Source: an uncultured Oscillospiraceae bacterium (GTDB lineage Bacteria > Bacillota > Clostridia > Oscillospirales > Oscillospiraceae). From it: 64,000 nucleotides of DNA. The notes under the pieces were generated by a model. That model did not search any database. It saw only the letters and a program-made list of their open reading frames with translations, and had not been told where the DNA came from. Both the position numbers and the translations under genes were made by a program. The stretch covers positions 1 through 64,000 of the forward strand of contig CAKUED010000016.1 in NCBI GenBank assembly GCA_934646005.1, in the 5' to 3' direction. Shown here piece after piece: positions 25,805 to 34,299 of the stretch (positions within the stretch are counted from its first letter, which is position 1; each line of letters starts with the position of its first letter).

Positions 25805-27397
25805 TTATTCGTGTGGCTCATGGAGCAAGCGATAGATGGCGGCGCTGCGATACAGCCCGCTCGTCTCCGGCATTTTTCCCAGCCGCCAGCCGAGCAGGTC
25901 GGAGATCCGCTGTAAGCGGTATTTGATGGTGTTCGTGTGCAAAAACAGCATCTGCGCCGTCCGGGTCACGCTGCCGTCACAGTCCAGAAGATACGCGCAC
26001 GCTGTGTGCAAAAGCTCCTGATACTCCCGGTCGGACCGCAAAGCAGTCAGCGGCAGTGTCCGCCGGGCTGCCGCCGCCTCGCCCTCGCCGATGCGCCTGC
26101 GGCAGGACGCGGCAAATTCCAGCTCGCCCTGCGAAAAGAGCGTTTTGTGCGGATAAATGCGCCGCGCGTCGTCCAGATTTTCCAAAACCAGCAGATACGC
26201 CTCGCGGCAATTTGTCGTATTGGACAATCCGCCGCAGCGCACCAGCACCGCGTTCGGATCGACCGCCCGCGCCTGGCGGAGGATGTCCTGCATCACGCTC
26301 TCCGCCTCGCGCAGCGAGTGGGGCGTACTGAGGCTCATGACCGGCGTGCCGTCATACACCGCGCCGATCGCAAGACCTGCGCACCGGCGCACCGCGCCCG
26401 TCATCTGCTCCATGCTGACCTTGGACGCGTCCTCCATACCGCACAGCATCCAAATTTCGTGCAGCGCCGCGACGTCCACATGGAAAATCTCCGCCAGACG
26501 GCGCATTTTGAGCGGCTCGTCCTGCAAGATGGCGCGGATGAGCTCGTGGATGGCGACCGCGCCGTGCTGCCTGCCCCAGATGTTGATGCAGATACGCACC
26601 GTGTCCGCCGCCTGCTCCGTAAGCTGCCGGCTGAGCGGCGATCCGACCTTGATGAGCGTGAGCTGGAGCGGCTGCAACTCGTCCGCCCGGATGGGCTGGC
26701 AGATCAGCTCCGCGTCCGGCAAAAACGGGCACGGCATCGCCCGCGCGTCCGGGAGCGGCAGGCAGCGCTCAATGCCCTCCCGGATGTCATCCTCCGTCCC
26801 GGTGGGCCACGCGGCGAGATTCAAAATTCTGCCCTCATGCGTACTGAGGACTGCCGAACAGCCGAGCTCCGCGCAGAGCATTTGCAGCGCCGTGCCGACC
26901 GTCTGCTGGTGGTGCGGCGCGGTGGAAATGCGCGCCAGAATGTCCGACACAAGCGAAACCTTTGCCGCCCGGTCGCGGTAAATGCACTCCATCACGTCGG
27001 TGATGAGGTCGCTGTAGCGCAGATGACGCTGCCCCTCCGGCATACAGATCAGCACAAAATCGTGCTCATTCGCAATGTCGATGAGCCGCCGATCCACGCG
27101 CGGCAGATACACGCCTACATAGTACAGGACAAGCCCGACCTCCCCGCCGTCAATGAGCCGCAGAAGGTTGGCGCATTGCAGATCCACATCCTCCACGCAG
27201 TTGAGAAAGCCGGTGATGACGATCTCGCTGCCGGAATATTGGTTGTGCTGGAACACCTCGTGCACCAGCACGCCCGGGTCGGTCGATTCCAGCACCGAGA
27301 TGGACGACACCGTTCTGGAAAGTCCCCCTTCGCCGCCCAAAACCCTCGCCTGCCGCAAAGACGGCAATTTCAAAAGCTCCCCCACCGTCACACTCAC
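25805..27397 (-). CDS. PucR-family transcriptional regulator
   Basis: 530 residues. The N-terminal PucR domain (about 1-130) starts VTVGELLKLPSLRQARVLGG. A middle GGDEF-like/ligand region follows. The C-terminal HTH_30 domain reads LDCDGSVTRTAQMLFLHTNTIKYRL. PucR proteins sense purine-degradation intermediates and activate catabolic operons. Its position directly upstream of the permease/DUF917/hyuA genes, on the same strand but separated by a terminator, suggests it controls them. Confidence 0.9.
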   Translation of the reverse strand: MSVTVGELLKLPSLRQARVLGGEGGLSRTVSSISVLESTDPGVLVHEVFQHNQYSGSEIVITGFLNCVEDVDLQCANLLRLIDGGEVGLVLYYVGVYLPRVDRRLIDIANEHDFVLICMPEGQRHLRYSDLITDVMECIYRDRAAKVSLVSDILARISTAPHHQQTVGTALQMLCAELGCSAVLSTHEGRILNLAAWPTGTEDDIREGIERCLPLPDARAMPCPFLPDAELICQPIRADELQPLQLTLIKVGSPLSRQLTEQAADTVRICINIWGRQHGAVAIHELIRAILQDEPLKMRRLAEIFHVDVAALHEIWMLCGMEDASKVSMEQMTGAVRRCAGLAIGAVYDGTPVMSLSTPHSLREAESVMQDILRQARAVDPNAVLVRCGGLSNTTNCREAYLLVLENLDDARRIYPHKTLFSQGELEFAASCRRRIGEGEAAAARRTLPLTALRSDREYQELLHTACAYLLDCDGSVTRTAQMLFLHTNTIKYRLQRISDLLGWRLGKMPETSGLYRSAAIYRLLHEPHE

Positions 27398-27562
27398 GCC
27401 ATCACCCTCTTCTTGTGATTATGACCTATCATAGCACAGTTTCCCATAAAATGCTACGCCCCCGATTCTGACGGATTTTGCGATAAATCTGCGCTGAAAG
27501 GCAATGCGTGTTTGGGGTTTTGGTGATATACTGGATACAATCGTACAAACTGGAGGTCTGTC

Positions 27563-28927
27563 ATGGAATACATCTCTTGCAGCGATCCGCGGGTTTGGGG
27601 CGATAGCGACGCGCGGACGATCCAGAACGCGATCGCGCTTGCCAAACAGGAGGGGTGCGATCAGGTCGTGATCCCACGGGTGAACGCGCGCACGGGCGAG
27701 GCGGTCTGGCACATCGACGAGAATATCGTCCTGCCAAGCTCCATGACGGTCGTCCTCTCCGGCGCGTATCTGCGGGCGGCGGACGATCTGCCTGTGCACG
27801 TTTTCTGCACGGAGCTGAGCCAAACCGAGCTGCATGACATCCGCATTCTCGGCGTGGGCGAGGCGACGATCGACGGCGGCGCGTGGACGCGTGAGAACCG
27901 CCCGGAATACTACCACGAGCAAGCGCCGGAGGAATATCCCGACGGCTGCGACTACGACCTCATCTCGCTCTTTAACGTCCGCAATTTTGAGGTGGCGAAC
28001 CTGTGCATCACGAACGCCAAGCACTACTCCACCTGCTTCACCTTCTGCCGCTTCGGGCGCATTCATGACCTGCATTTCCGCAATTACGCGACGGTGGAAA
28101 ATCAGGACGGCATCGACCTGCGCTACGGCTGCGAGTTCATCACGATCGAAAACATCACCGGCGTGACCGGCGACGACACCGTGGCGCTCAACGCCATCGA
28201 CGAGGCGAAAACGAACCGCGAGCGCGTCGCGGGCAAGGCGCTCGACATCCACGACATCACCATCCGCAACATCATCGCCTCCACGCACGCGTGCTCACTC
28301 GTGCGGCTGCTCAACACCGACGGTGCGAAGCTCTATAACATCACCATCGAGAATATCAAGGACACCGGCAAGACCATCAGCATCTGCGCCGTCTTTTTCG
28401 GCACGCCCGCGCCGGTCTGGGCGCGCAGGCGGATGCACACCGAGGATGAGTTCTACAACATCACCATCCGCGACGTCTCGACCTGCGCCGTGTTCGGCAT
28501 CCGCTTTGCCGAGAGCTGCCGCGACGTGCTGGTGGAAAATATCCACACCTACGGAAGCTGCGTCGTGCCCATCCAGTTCAGTAAGCCCTTCACCTGCCAG
28601 AATTTCACGCTGCGCGATGTTTACCTCCGCTCCGAAACGCCGCTGCGCGCGGCGATCAGCGTCTCGTGCGACCGGGAAAAGCTGCGGAATTTCCGCATGG
28701 AGCGCGTGTATGTGGAAAACGCGGAGTATATTTTCGCCGAGCAGGAGCTGCCCGTCGCCGACCTCACCTATGAGCCGCCCGTCAGGGGCTACCTGACGGA
28801 GCAATTCTCCAAAACACAGCTTCCCTATTACGGCAGATATTTCAAGCACTCGCTCGGCAAGGTCATCGAAAGCAGAACGCCCGACAACCGTTTCGGCGGC
28901 ACAAACCCGCCTGAAGCCGATTTTTAA
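27563..28927 (+). CDS. GH28-like right-handed beta-helix protein (polygalacturonase/pectate lyase fold)
   Basis: 454 residues. The N-terminal segment DPRVWGDSDARTIQNAIALA matches the opening loop of pectate-lyase-superfamily and GH28 proteins. The repeated helix turns include LHDIRILGVGEATIDGGAW, CRFGRIHDLHFRN, DGIDLRYGC and VTGDDTVALNAI; the NxD/DD pair resembles the GH28 catalytic aspartates. No signal peptide is visible, so it should act inside the cell on imported oligosaccharides. GGAGG precedes the ATG. It stands alone between pucR and a two-component system. Confidence 0.8.
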   Translation: MEYISCSDPRVWGDSDARTIQNAIALAKQEGCDQVVIPRVNARTGEAVWHIDENIVLPSSMTVVLSGAYLRAADDLPVHVFCTELSQTELHDIRILGVGEATIDGGAWTRENRPEYYHEQAPEEYPDGCDYDLISLFNVRNFEVANLCITNAKHYSTCFTFCRFGRIHDLHFRNYATVENQDGIDLRYGCEFITIENITGVTGDDTVALNAIDEAKTNRERVAGKALDIHDITIRNIIASTHACSLVRLLNTDGAKLYNITIENIKDTGKTISICAVFFGTPAPVWARRRMHTEDEFYNITIRDVSTCAVFGIRFAESCRDVLVENIHTYGSCVVPIQFSKPFTCQNFTLRDVYLRSETPLRAAISVSCDREKLRNFRMERVYVENAEYIFAEQELPVADLTYEPPVRGYLTEQFSKTQLPYYGRYFKHSLGKVIESRTPDNRFGGTNPPEADF

Positions 28928-28934
28928 GGCATAG

Positions 28935-28973
28935 AACTGCCCGCTGTTCGCAGGAACAGCGGGCAGTTTTTAT
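28935..28973. terminator. Bidirectional terminator between beta-helix gene and histidine kinase
   Basis: AACTGCCCGCTGTTC pairs with GAACAGCGGGCAGTT, loop GCAG, then TTTTATTT. The kinase stop codon (complement of 28970-28972) lies inside the T-run side. Confidence 0.85.
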
Positions 28974-30247
28974 TTCAGCTCCGCGATAAACGTGATCGTC
29001 TCGCCGGACATCTCGGCGCGGATCGTGCCGCGGTGCGCTTCGGCGATGCTCCGGGCGATCGACAGCCCGATGCCGAAGCCGCCGGTCGCGGCGGTGCGCG
29101 ACGCGTCCGGGCGGTAAAAGCGGTCGAACAGCCGATCCACATCGCCCGCGATGGGCTCGCGGCATTCGTTTGCGACGGTGAGCCGCACCCCACGCCCCAG
29201 CGCTTCGAGCACGACACGGATGCTTGTGTCCGGCGCGGCGTACTTGACAGCGTTGTCGAGTAAAATGGACACGAGCTGCCGCGCGGCGGCTTCGTCGCCG
29301 CAATAGGTCAGCTCCGGCGGGACGGAAACGTCCAGCGCGTGCCCGCCGGACCGGGCAAGGTCCGCAAACGACGCCGCCGTATCGCGCACCGCCTCGCTCA
29401 CATCGAACGGCTGTGGATGCAGCGGCGAGGTCTCCTCGTCGTACTTGCAGAGCGTAATGAGCGACTGCACGAGCTGGCGCAGCTTGTCCGTCTGCGCGCG
29501 CGCCTTGTCGATCCACTTCTGCTGCCCGACCTCCATCTCCAGCACCTTCAGGCTCGTGGTGATGACGGTGATGGGCGTTTTCAGCTCATGCCCGGCGTCG
29601 GTGATGAACTGCTTCTGCTGCTCCGCCGCCCGCACGACCGGGTCGATGGCGCGGCGCGAGAGCAGCACCACGAGTACATACACCAGCCCCAGGCACACCG
29701 CGTAGGAAACGCCGGTCCAGATCGCCAACGTCTGCGCCGAGCGCAGCTCCTGATAGCAGTCGAGGAACACCGCCATATAGCATCCCCCGCCCTCGTCCGC
29801 CACGCGGTAGCGGTAGCCGCCGTAAAAGCCGTAGCCCGCGCCGTGACGCAGCGCCGCCTGCAAATACGCGTCCGCGTCCGCCTGCGTCACGGCGGCGATG
29901 TGCGAAAAATCCTCGCCGGCGAGATTCCCGTCCTCGTCGAAGCGCAGGTAAAAATAGCGCGTGGAAAACGGCGTTTCAGCGGTGAACAGCCCGCGCGGCG
30001 GCTCGGGCTTGGCGGGCGGCGTGAAGTCGCCGGTGTCCGCCCCGTCCGGCGGTGTGGGCAGCGTGCCGGGGATGCGGTCAGTCGGGATATTGCCCTGATT
30101 TTCGCAGATCATGTCGAGCGTGCGGTCAAGGTCGCGGCTGCCGGCAATAAAATTCGCCGCGTTCACGATCAAACTCAGCACCAGCAGCACCACCGCGACC
30201 GACAGCATCGTGATGCGGATAAATTTTGCCCGTAAGCGTTTGATCAT
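28970..30247 (-). CDS. Sensor histidine kinase
   Basis: 425 residues. One N-terminal membrane helix (about 10-33), an extracytoplasmic domain of about 145 residues, a second helix near residue 180-200, HisKA with H-box GHELKTPIT, and HATPase with N-box LDNAVKYA and G-box GGFGIGLSIA. The outer domain begins with a Pro-rich stretch (TPPDGADTGDFTPP). The start at 30247 overlaps the response regulator stop by 4 bp (ATGA), so the pair is translationally coupled. It likely regulates the neighbouring DUF4956/VTC and Cthe_2159-type genes. Confidence 0.92.
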   Translation of the reverse strand: MIKRLRAKFIRITMLSVAVVLLVLSLIVNAANFIAGSRDLDRTLDMICENQGNIPTDRIPGTLPTPPDGADTGDFTPPAKPEPPRGLFTAETPFSTRYFYLRFDEDGNLAGEDFSHIAAVTQADADAYLQAALRHGAGYGFYGGYRYRVADEGGGCYMAVFLDCYQELRSAQTLAIWTGVSYAVCLGLVYVLVVLLSRRAIDPVVRAAEQQKQFITDAGHELKTPITVITTSLKVLEMEVGQQKWIDKARAQTDKLRQLVQSLITLCKYDEETSPLHPQPFDVSEAVRDTAASFADLARSGGHALDVSVPPELTYCGDEAAARQLVSILLDNAVKYAAPDTSIRVVLEALGRGVRLTVANECREPIAGDVDRLFDRFYRPDASRTAATGGFGIGLSIARSIAEAHRGTIRAEMSGETITFIAELK

Positions 30248-30918
30248 TTCGCCGCCTCCAGCAGATACCCAAGCCCCCGGCTGGCGCTGATCTGCACAGT
30301 CGAGCCGATGGCTTTGAGCTTTTTGCGCAAGTTCGAGATGTTCACCCAGACGACGCTGATCTCCGCCTCGCTGTCCCAGCCCCAGATCTTTTCCATCAGC
30401 CGTTCGGCGGAAAACAGCATCCCCGGCGAACGCAGAAACAGCTCCATAAGCTGAAATTCCCGCCCGCTCAGGCGGACGCGCTTTGTGCCGCACGAAAGCT
30501 CGCCCGTAGCAGGGTCGAGCGACAGGTCGCCGAACGACAGCACGCTTGGGCGGTAGGTGTCGCTCCGGCGCAGCAGCGCCCGCACGCGCGCGAGCAGCTC
30601 GTCGGGGTCAAAGGGCTTGGGCAGATAATCGTCTGCGCCGAGATCGAGCCCCGCCACGCGGTCGCGCGTCTCGCCCCGCGCGGTCAGCATGAGGATGGGC
30701 GTTTTGTCGCCGCGTTCGCGCAGCGTTCGCAGCACCGCGAAGCCGTCCATATACGGCATCATCACATCCAGCACCATCGCGTCATACGCGCCCGCCTCGG
30801 CATAGTCGCACGCGGCGCGCCCATCGTGCACGATGTCCACCGAAAAATGATTTTTCTCAAAAAATGCACCCAGCGCCTCTGCCAGGTCCGCCTCATCCTC
30901 CGCAATAAGCAGCCGCAT
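30244..30918 (-). CDS. OmpR/PhoB-family response regulator
   Basis: 224 residues. Receiver domain with the phospho-acceptor aspartate in MVLDVMMPYMDG, the switch threonine/lysine region (LTARGE, YLPKPFDPDELLARV), and a C-terminal winged helix (LSGREFQLMELFLRSPG, WVNISNLRKKLKA). It should bind tandem direct repeats near -35 elements. A fitting site (two TTTAGG repeats 11 bp apart, on each side of a palindrome) lies at 32403-32444 between the target genes. Confidence 0.93.
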   Translation of the reverse strand: MRLLIAEDEADLAEALGAFFEKNHFSVDIVHDGRAACDYAEAGAYDAMVLDVMMPYMDGFAVLRTLRERGDKTPILMLTARGETRDRVAGLDLGADDYLPKPFDPDELLARVRALLRRSDTYRPSVLSFGDLSLDPATGELSCGTKRVRLSGREFQLMELFLRSPGMLFSAERLMEKIWGWDSEAEISVVWVNISNLRKKLKAIGSTVQISASRGLGYLLEAAK

Positions 30919-30978
30919 TCGGATACACCTCCATCCCGGTTTTCTTCATTATACAGAGCTTCCCTGCCGGACGCAAGG

Positions 30979-31641
30979 TCACAGCAGCTCGTTTCTGCCC
31001 GCGCGGGCGCAGCAGATGTTGAGATTGCCGTTGCGGCAGCGCAGCTCGTCCAAAAATGCCTTCGTCCCCTCCGCCTGCCGGAACGTCACGCGATATTGCA
31101 GCTCGTAGAGCGTGCCCATGTTGCTGGTCTTCACCTGTTCGAGTGTATATGAGCGCAGATAGCGCTCAAAAAGATCGGTAAACAGCCCGTCATAGTCCAG
31201 ATTTTCCGGGATGGTGATCTTTAAAATGCGCTCCGCGTCGTCGCCCGCGCCGAATTTGAGCGCCGTGAGCAGCAGCATGACCGCCGCGAAAATGACAAAA
31301 AACAGTGCTGCCAGCGCCAGATACCCCATACCTGTGGCAAGCCCCAGCGCCATCGCCGAGAAAATTGCCGCGATCTCGCGCGCTGTCCCCGGCGCGGAGC
31401 GGAAGCGCACCAGCCCGAACGCGCCCGCCACCGCGACACCCGCGCCGAGATTGCCGTTGACCAGCATGATGACCATCTGCACCGCCAGCGGCAGCAGCGC
31501 CACCGTGATGCAGAAGCTCTGCGAGCTGCGCGCGCCGCGCGTGCTGACCAGCGCCGCCGCGATGCCCAGCACCACCGACGCCGCCGAGCAGAGCAGAAAT
31601 ACCTTCAGCGTAATTTCGCCCGTAATAATGGATTCAAGCAC
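30979..31641 (-). CDS. DUF4956 family membrane protein
   Basis: 220 residues. About four hydrophobic helices in the first 130 residues, with the family hallmark GAFGLVRFRSAPGTAREI between them. A soluble C-terminal domain follows (ILKITIPENLDYDGLF). DUF4956 genes repeatedly pair with VTC-domain genes; here the two overlap by 8 bp. The function is unknown, but a membrane partner for the VTC enzyme is the natural inference. Confidence 0.87.
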   Translation of the reverse strand: MLESIITGEITLKVFLLCSAASVVLGIAAALVSTRGARSSQSFCITVALLPLAVQMVIMLVNGNLGAGVAVAGAFGLVRFRSAPGTAREIAAIFSAMALGLATGMGYLALAALFFVIFAAVMLLLTALKFGAGDDAERILKITIPENLDYDGLFTDLFERYLRSYTLEQVKTSNMGTLYELQYRVTFRQAEGTKAFLDELRCRNGNLNICCARAGRNELL

Positions 31642-32362
31642 AGAATTGTTCCTCCCATCCGTTTTTTTGCAGCGCCGGCAGCAAATGTTCCCGGTAGCAC
31701 GCGCCGTATTTGGAATACGACGTCGGGTAGATCGCCAGCTCCGACAGCGCGCGGCTGAGCCACAGCGGGCACGCGCCCGGGAGCTTCACCTCCATCAGCA
31801 CCGCGTCCTCCGGCAAAAGCGGCTGCCCCCAGTCGCCGCGCGTGAGGTCGAGCGCCTCCGCGCGCCAGCGAAGACCTGTGTCAAACGTCACGCGCAGCGC
31901 ATCGTTGTCTAACCCCGCAAACGCCGCGCGGTCATAGGCGATGAACGCCTTCGGCGCGGTGTGATTGCGGCGCTGAAACCAGTCGATCTCGCGCCCGATC
32001 TGCCCGAACGCGCCGTCTGCCAGCCGCCCCGCGAGAAACGGCGCGACCTGCGGCAGCGGCGCGGTCACGCGGCGCTTATACACCACGCCGTCGTACTTCT
32101 TTTTGAGTTCCACAAATACCGCGTCGCCCGTGTCCGGCACGCCGTAGCTGCGCACGCGCAGCTTCTCTTTATAAATGGGGCGCTCCAAAGACGCGCGGAC
32201 GAGGCGGTAGTCGTCGGTATCATAATATAAACTGCAAATTGTATACACGGGGTACGCGTCCTGTTTGAGCTGCGCGCCGATGCGCGCCATGAGCGCGTCA
32301 CGCTGCGTGCGCGTAAGCAGGTACTTTTTTTCATAGCGCGCAAAGCTGTACGTCGTTTCCAT
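31634..32362 (-). CDS. VTC domain protein (polyphosphate polymerase-like)
   Basis: 242 residues, essentially one VTC domain of the CYTH/triphosphate tunnel fold. Visible are FARYEKKYLLTRTQRDAL, CSLYYDTDDYRLVRASL, KEKLRVRSYG, VFVELKKKYDGVVYKRR and SKYGACYREHL; the many basic residues would line the tunnel. The eukaryotic VTC4 homologue makes polyphosphate, but bacterial forms are mostly untested. The start at 32362 has AAAGGAGGC upstream. It is divergent from the Cthe_2159-type gene and shares a palindromic control region with it. Confidence 0.87.
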   Translation of the reverse strand: METTYSFARYEKKYLLTRTQRDALMARIGAQLKQDAYPVYTICSLYYDTDDYRLVRASLERPIYKEKLRVRSYGVPDTGDAVFVELKKKYDGVVYKRRVTAPLPQVAPFLAGRLADGAFGQIGREIDWFQRRNHTAPKAFIAYDRAAFAGLDNDALRVTFDTGLRWRAEALDLTRGDWGQPLLPEDAVLMEVKLPGACPLWLSRALSELAIYPTSYSKYGACYREHLLPALQKNGWEEQFCA

Positions 32363-32384
32363 GTGCGTGTGCCTCCTTTGTGCC

Positions 32385-32462
32385 GTCAGCATACCAGCCC
32401 GACCTAAATCCAGCCTAAAGGGCTGCCTTTAGGTGAGATTTAGGAACACATTGTATGCTGAC
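32385..32462. promoter_or_regulatory. 78-bp nested palindrome: divergent promoters with response-regulator sites
   Basis: Three inverted-repeat pairs share one centre (between 32423 and 32424): GTCAGCATAC/GTATGCTGAC (32385-32394, 32453-32462), CCTAAATC/GATTTAGG (32403-32410, 32437-32444) and CCTAAAGG/CCTTTAGG (32414-32421, 32426-32433). In each direction this yields TTTAGG-N5-TTTAGG followed 9 bp later by a possible -10 TATGCT. Tandem hexamers with 11-bp phasing are typical of OmpR-family regulator binding. Confidence 0.7.
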
Positions 32463-32493
32463 GCCAGGATCGATACAGAAAGGATGATCTGAC

Positions 32494-34206
32494 ATGACAC
32501 ACTCTCAAAAACGAACGATTTTATTTGCCGTGCTCGCGCTCGTGGCGGCGGCGCTGGTATTTTTCATCGTCAAAGCCACGGCAGCGAACACTGCCGGCAC
32601 TCCGACGGTCAGCGCGGACAGCGCCGATACCAGCACATCTGACAGCACAGCGGCAAGCACGCTTAGCGCCGCGTCAGCGGAATTTGTGTTCTCCGACAGC
32701 GGCATTGCCGTCACCGGCAGCAGCAGCGGCACGGAAATAAACGGCACGGCGCTGACCATCGACGAGGCGGGTACCTACACCGTCTCCGGCGCGTGTGCCG
32801 ACGGCTCGATCAAGATCAAAAAAGGCACGACCGGCGTGACCCTGATCTTAAACGGTCTCGATCTCACGAGCAGCGCGACCGCGCCCATCACCTGCGCCAA
32901 ATTGTCCGGGGTGGCGATCCTCGCGGCGGATGGCACGGAAAACGCCCTGACCGACAGCGCGCAGAATAATGACGGCGAATACCCCGAAAACACCGACGCC
33001 GAGAACGCCGTCATCAAATGTAAGGACGGCTCGACCGTCACGCTCTGCGGCGCGGGCAGCTTGACCGTCAATGCAAACGGCAAAAACGGCATCAAGTCCG
33101 GCGCTACGACGGACGAAGAGGGCGAAGCCTCGCTCACCATTGAGGAGCTGACGCTTACCATCAGCGCCTCCGTGGGCGACGCCATCAACGCCGAGCAGAC
33201 GCTGAACATCCCCAGCGGCGCGCTCACGATCAGTGCGGCAGATGACGCCATCCACGCCGATTACGAGCTGAACGTCGGCGCAGACAGCACGGACGGTCCG
33301 AGCATCACCATCACGGACTGCTACGAGGGTCTGGAAGCCGCGACGCTGAATGTTTTTTCCGGCAATATCGACATCACCGCGACCGACGACTGCCTGAACG
33401 CTGCGAACGCCGACCTGTCCGGCTATGATTTCACGATGAACGTCTCCGGCGGCACGATCCGCGCCTACACCTCCGGCGGCGACGGCTTTGACTCCAACGG
33501 TGACCTGACGATCTCCGGCGGCACGGTCGTGGTCTGGACGGCGAACGGCGCCGACAATCAGCCGCTCGACGCCGACGGCACGATCACCGTCACCGGCGGC
33601 ACGGTGCTTGCCGCGGGCGGCAGCAGCGGCATGGGCATGAACCTCTCCGCGGCGCAGCCCTACGTCACGTTCGGCAGCAGCACCATGGGCGGCTTTGGCA
33701 GCTTTGGCGGCGGCAAAATGCAGCCCCCGAACGGCGAACGCCCCGACGATATGCCCGAACTCCCCGACGGCACACAACCGAGTGACAGGACACCTCCCGA
33801 CGGTACGCAGCAGCCCGGTGATATGGGCACGCCGCCCGATGGATTCGGTGACTTCGGCGGCTTCGGCGGCACGGCGCTCGTCGCCAAGGGCAGCACGCTC
33901 ACCATCACGAGCGGTTCGGACACGCTCTTCAGCGAGACCGCGCCGTGCGACGTGCGCTTCGTGTTCTACTCCGCCCCGGAGCTTACCGACGGCGAAAGCT
34001 ATACGCTGAACGCCGACGCTGAAACTGCCGAAACAGCCGAAGCCCAAACCGGCGAGACGCAAACCGGCTTCGGCGGCAAGCCCACCGGCGATCCCCCCGC
34101 CCGTCCCGACGGCGAAGCCCCCACCGAGCAGCCCACCCCGCCCGACGGCACGGCGGATGCAGCCACGCCCCTGCAGGACACGACCGACACCACCACAACG
34201 ACCTGA
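32494..34206 (+). CDS. Cthe_2159-type carbohydrate-binding beta-helix surface protein
   Basis: 570 residues. An N-terminal membrane/signal helix (about 8-30) is followed by a Ser/Thr/Ala linker. The central region repeats short turns such as GTYTVSGACADGSIKI, ASVGDAINAEQTLNI, ISAADDAIHADYELN and ITATDDCLNAANADL, typical of the PF14262 parallel beta-helix that binds polygalacturonate-like sugars. A Pro/Gly-rich tail (PPDG, PDGTQ, GFGDFGGFGG) runs from about residue 410. Such genes occur with VTC/DUF4956 genes in many Clostridia. It is divergent from them and likely under the adjacent two-component system. Confidence 0.85.
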   Translation: MTHSQKRTILFAVLALVAAALVFFIVKATAANTAGTPTVSADSADTSTSDSTAASTLSAASAEFVFSDSGIAVTGSSSGTEINGTALTIDEAGTYTVSGACADGSIKIKKGTTGVTLILNGLDLTSSATAPITCAKLSGVAILAADGTENALTDSAQNNDGEYPENTDAENAVIKCKDGSTVTLCGAGSLTVNANGKNGIKSGATTDEEGEASLTIEELTLTISASVGDAINAEQTLNIPSGALTISAADDAIHADYELNVGADSTDGPSITITDCYEGLEAATLNVFSGNIDITATDDCLNAANADLSGYDFTMNVSGGTIRAYTSGGDGFDSNGDLTISGGTVVVWTANGADNQPLDADGTITVTGGTVLAAGGSSGMGMNLSAAQPYVTFGSSTMGGFGSFGGGKMQPPNGERPDDMPELPDGTQPSDRTPPDGTQQPGDMGTPPDGFGDFGGFGGTALVAKGSTLTITSGSDTLFSETAPCDVRFVFYSAPELTDGESYTLNADAETAETAEAQTGETQTGFGGKPTGDPPARPDGEAPTEQPTPPDGTADAATPLQDTTDTTTTT

Positions 34207-34262
34207 GCCTCTTCCCTCCTTCCTTTCCCCGGCGGCGCATCTCCCGCGCCGCCGGGGCATAC

Positions 34263-34298
34263 AAAAAGGACGTCTTTCCCTCGGAAAGACGTCCTTTT
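34263..34298. terminator. Bidirectional terminator
   Basis: AAAAGGACGTCTTTCC pairs with GGAAAGACGTCCTTTT around CTC. A second GC-rich hairpin (CGGCGGCGC / GCGCCGCCG) precedes it at about 34230-34254. It separates the beta-helix gene from the convergent metallo-hydrolase gene. Confidence 0.85.
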
Positions 34299-34299
34299 C

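Noticed and set aside
24008..25915. 635-codon plus-strand frame opposite the NCS1 permease
   Set aside because: Arg/His/Asp-rich antisense translation of a membrane protein gene; no homology or ribosome site.
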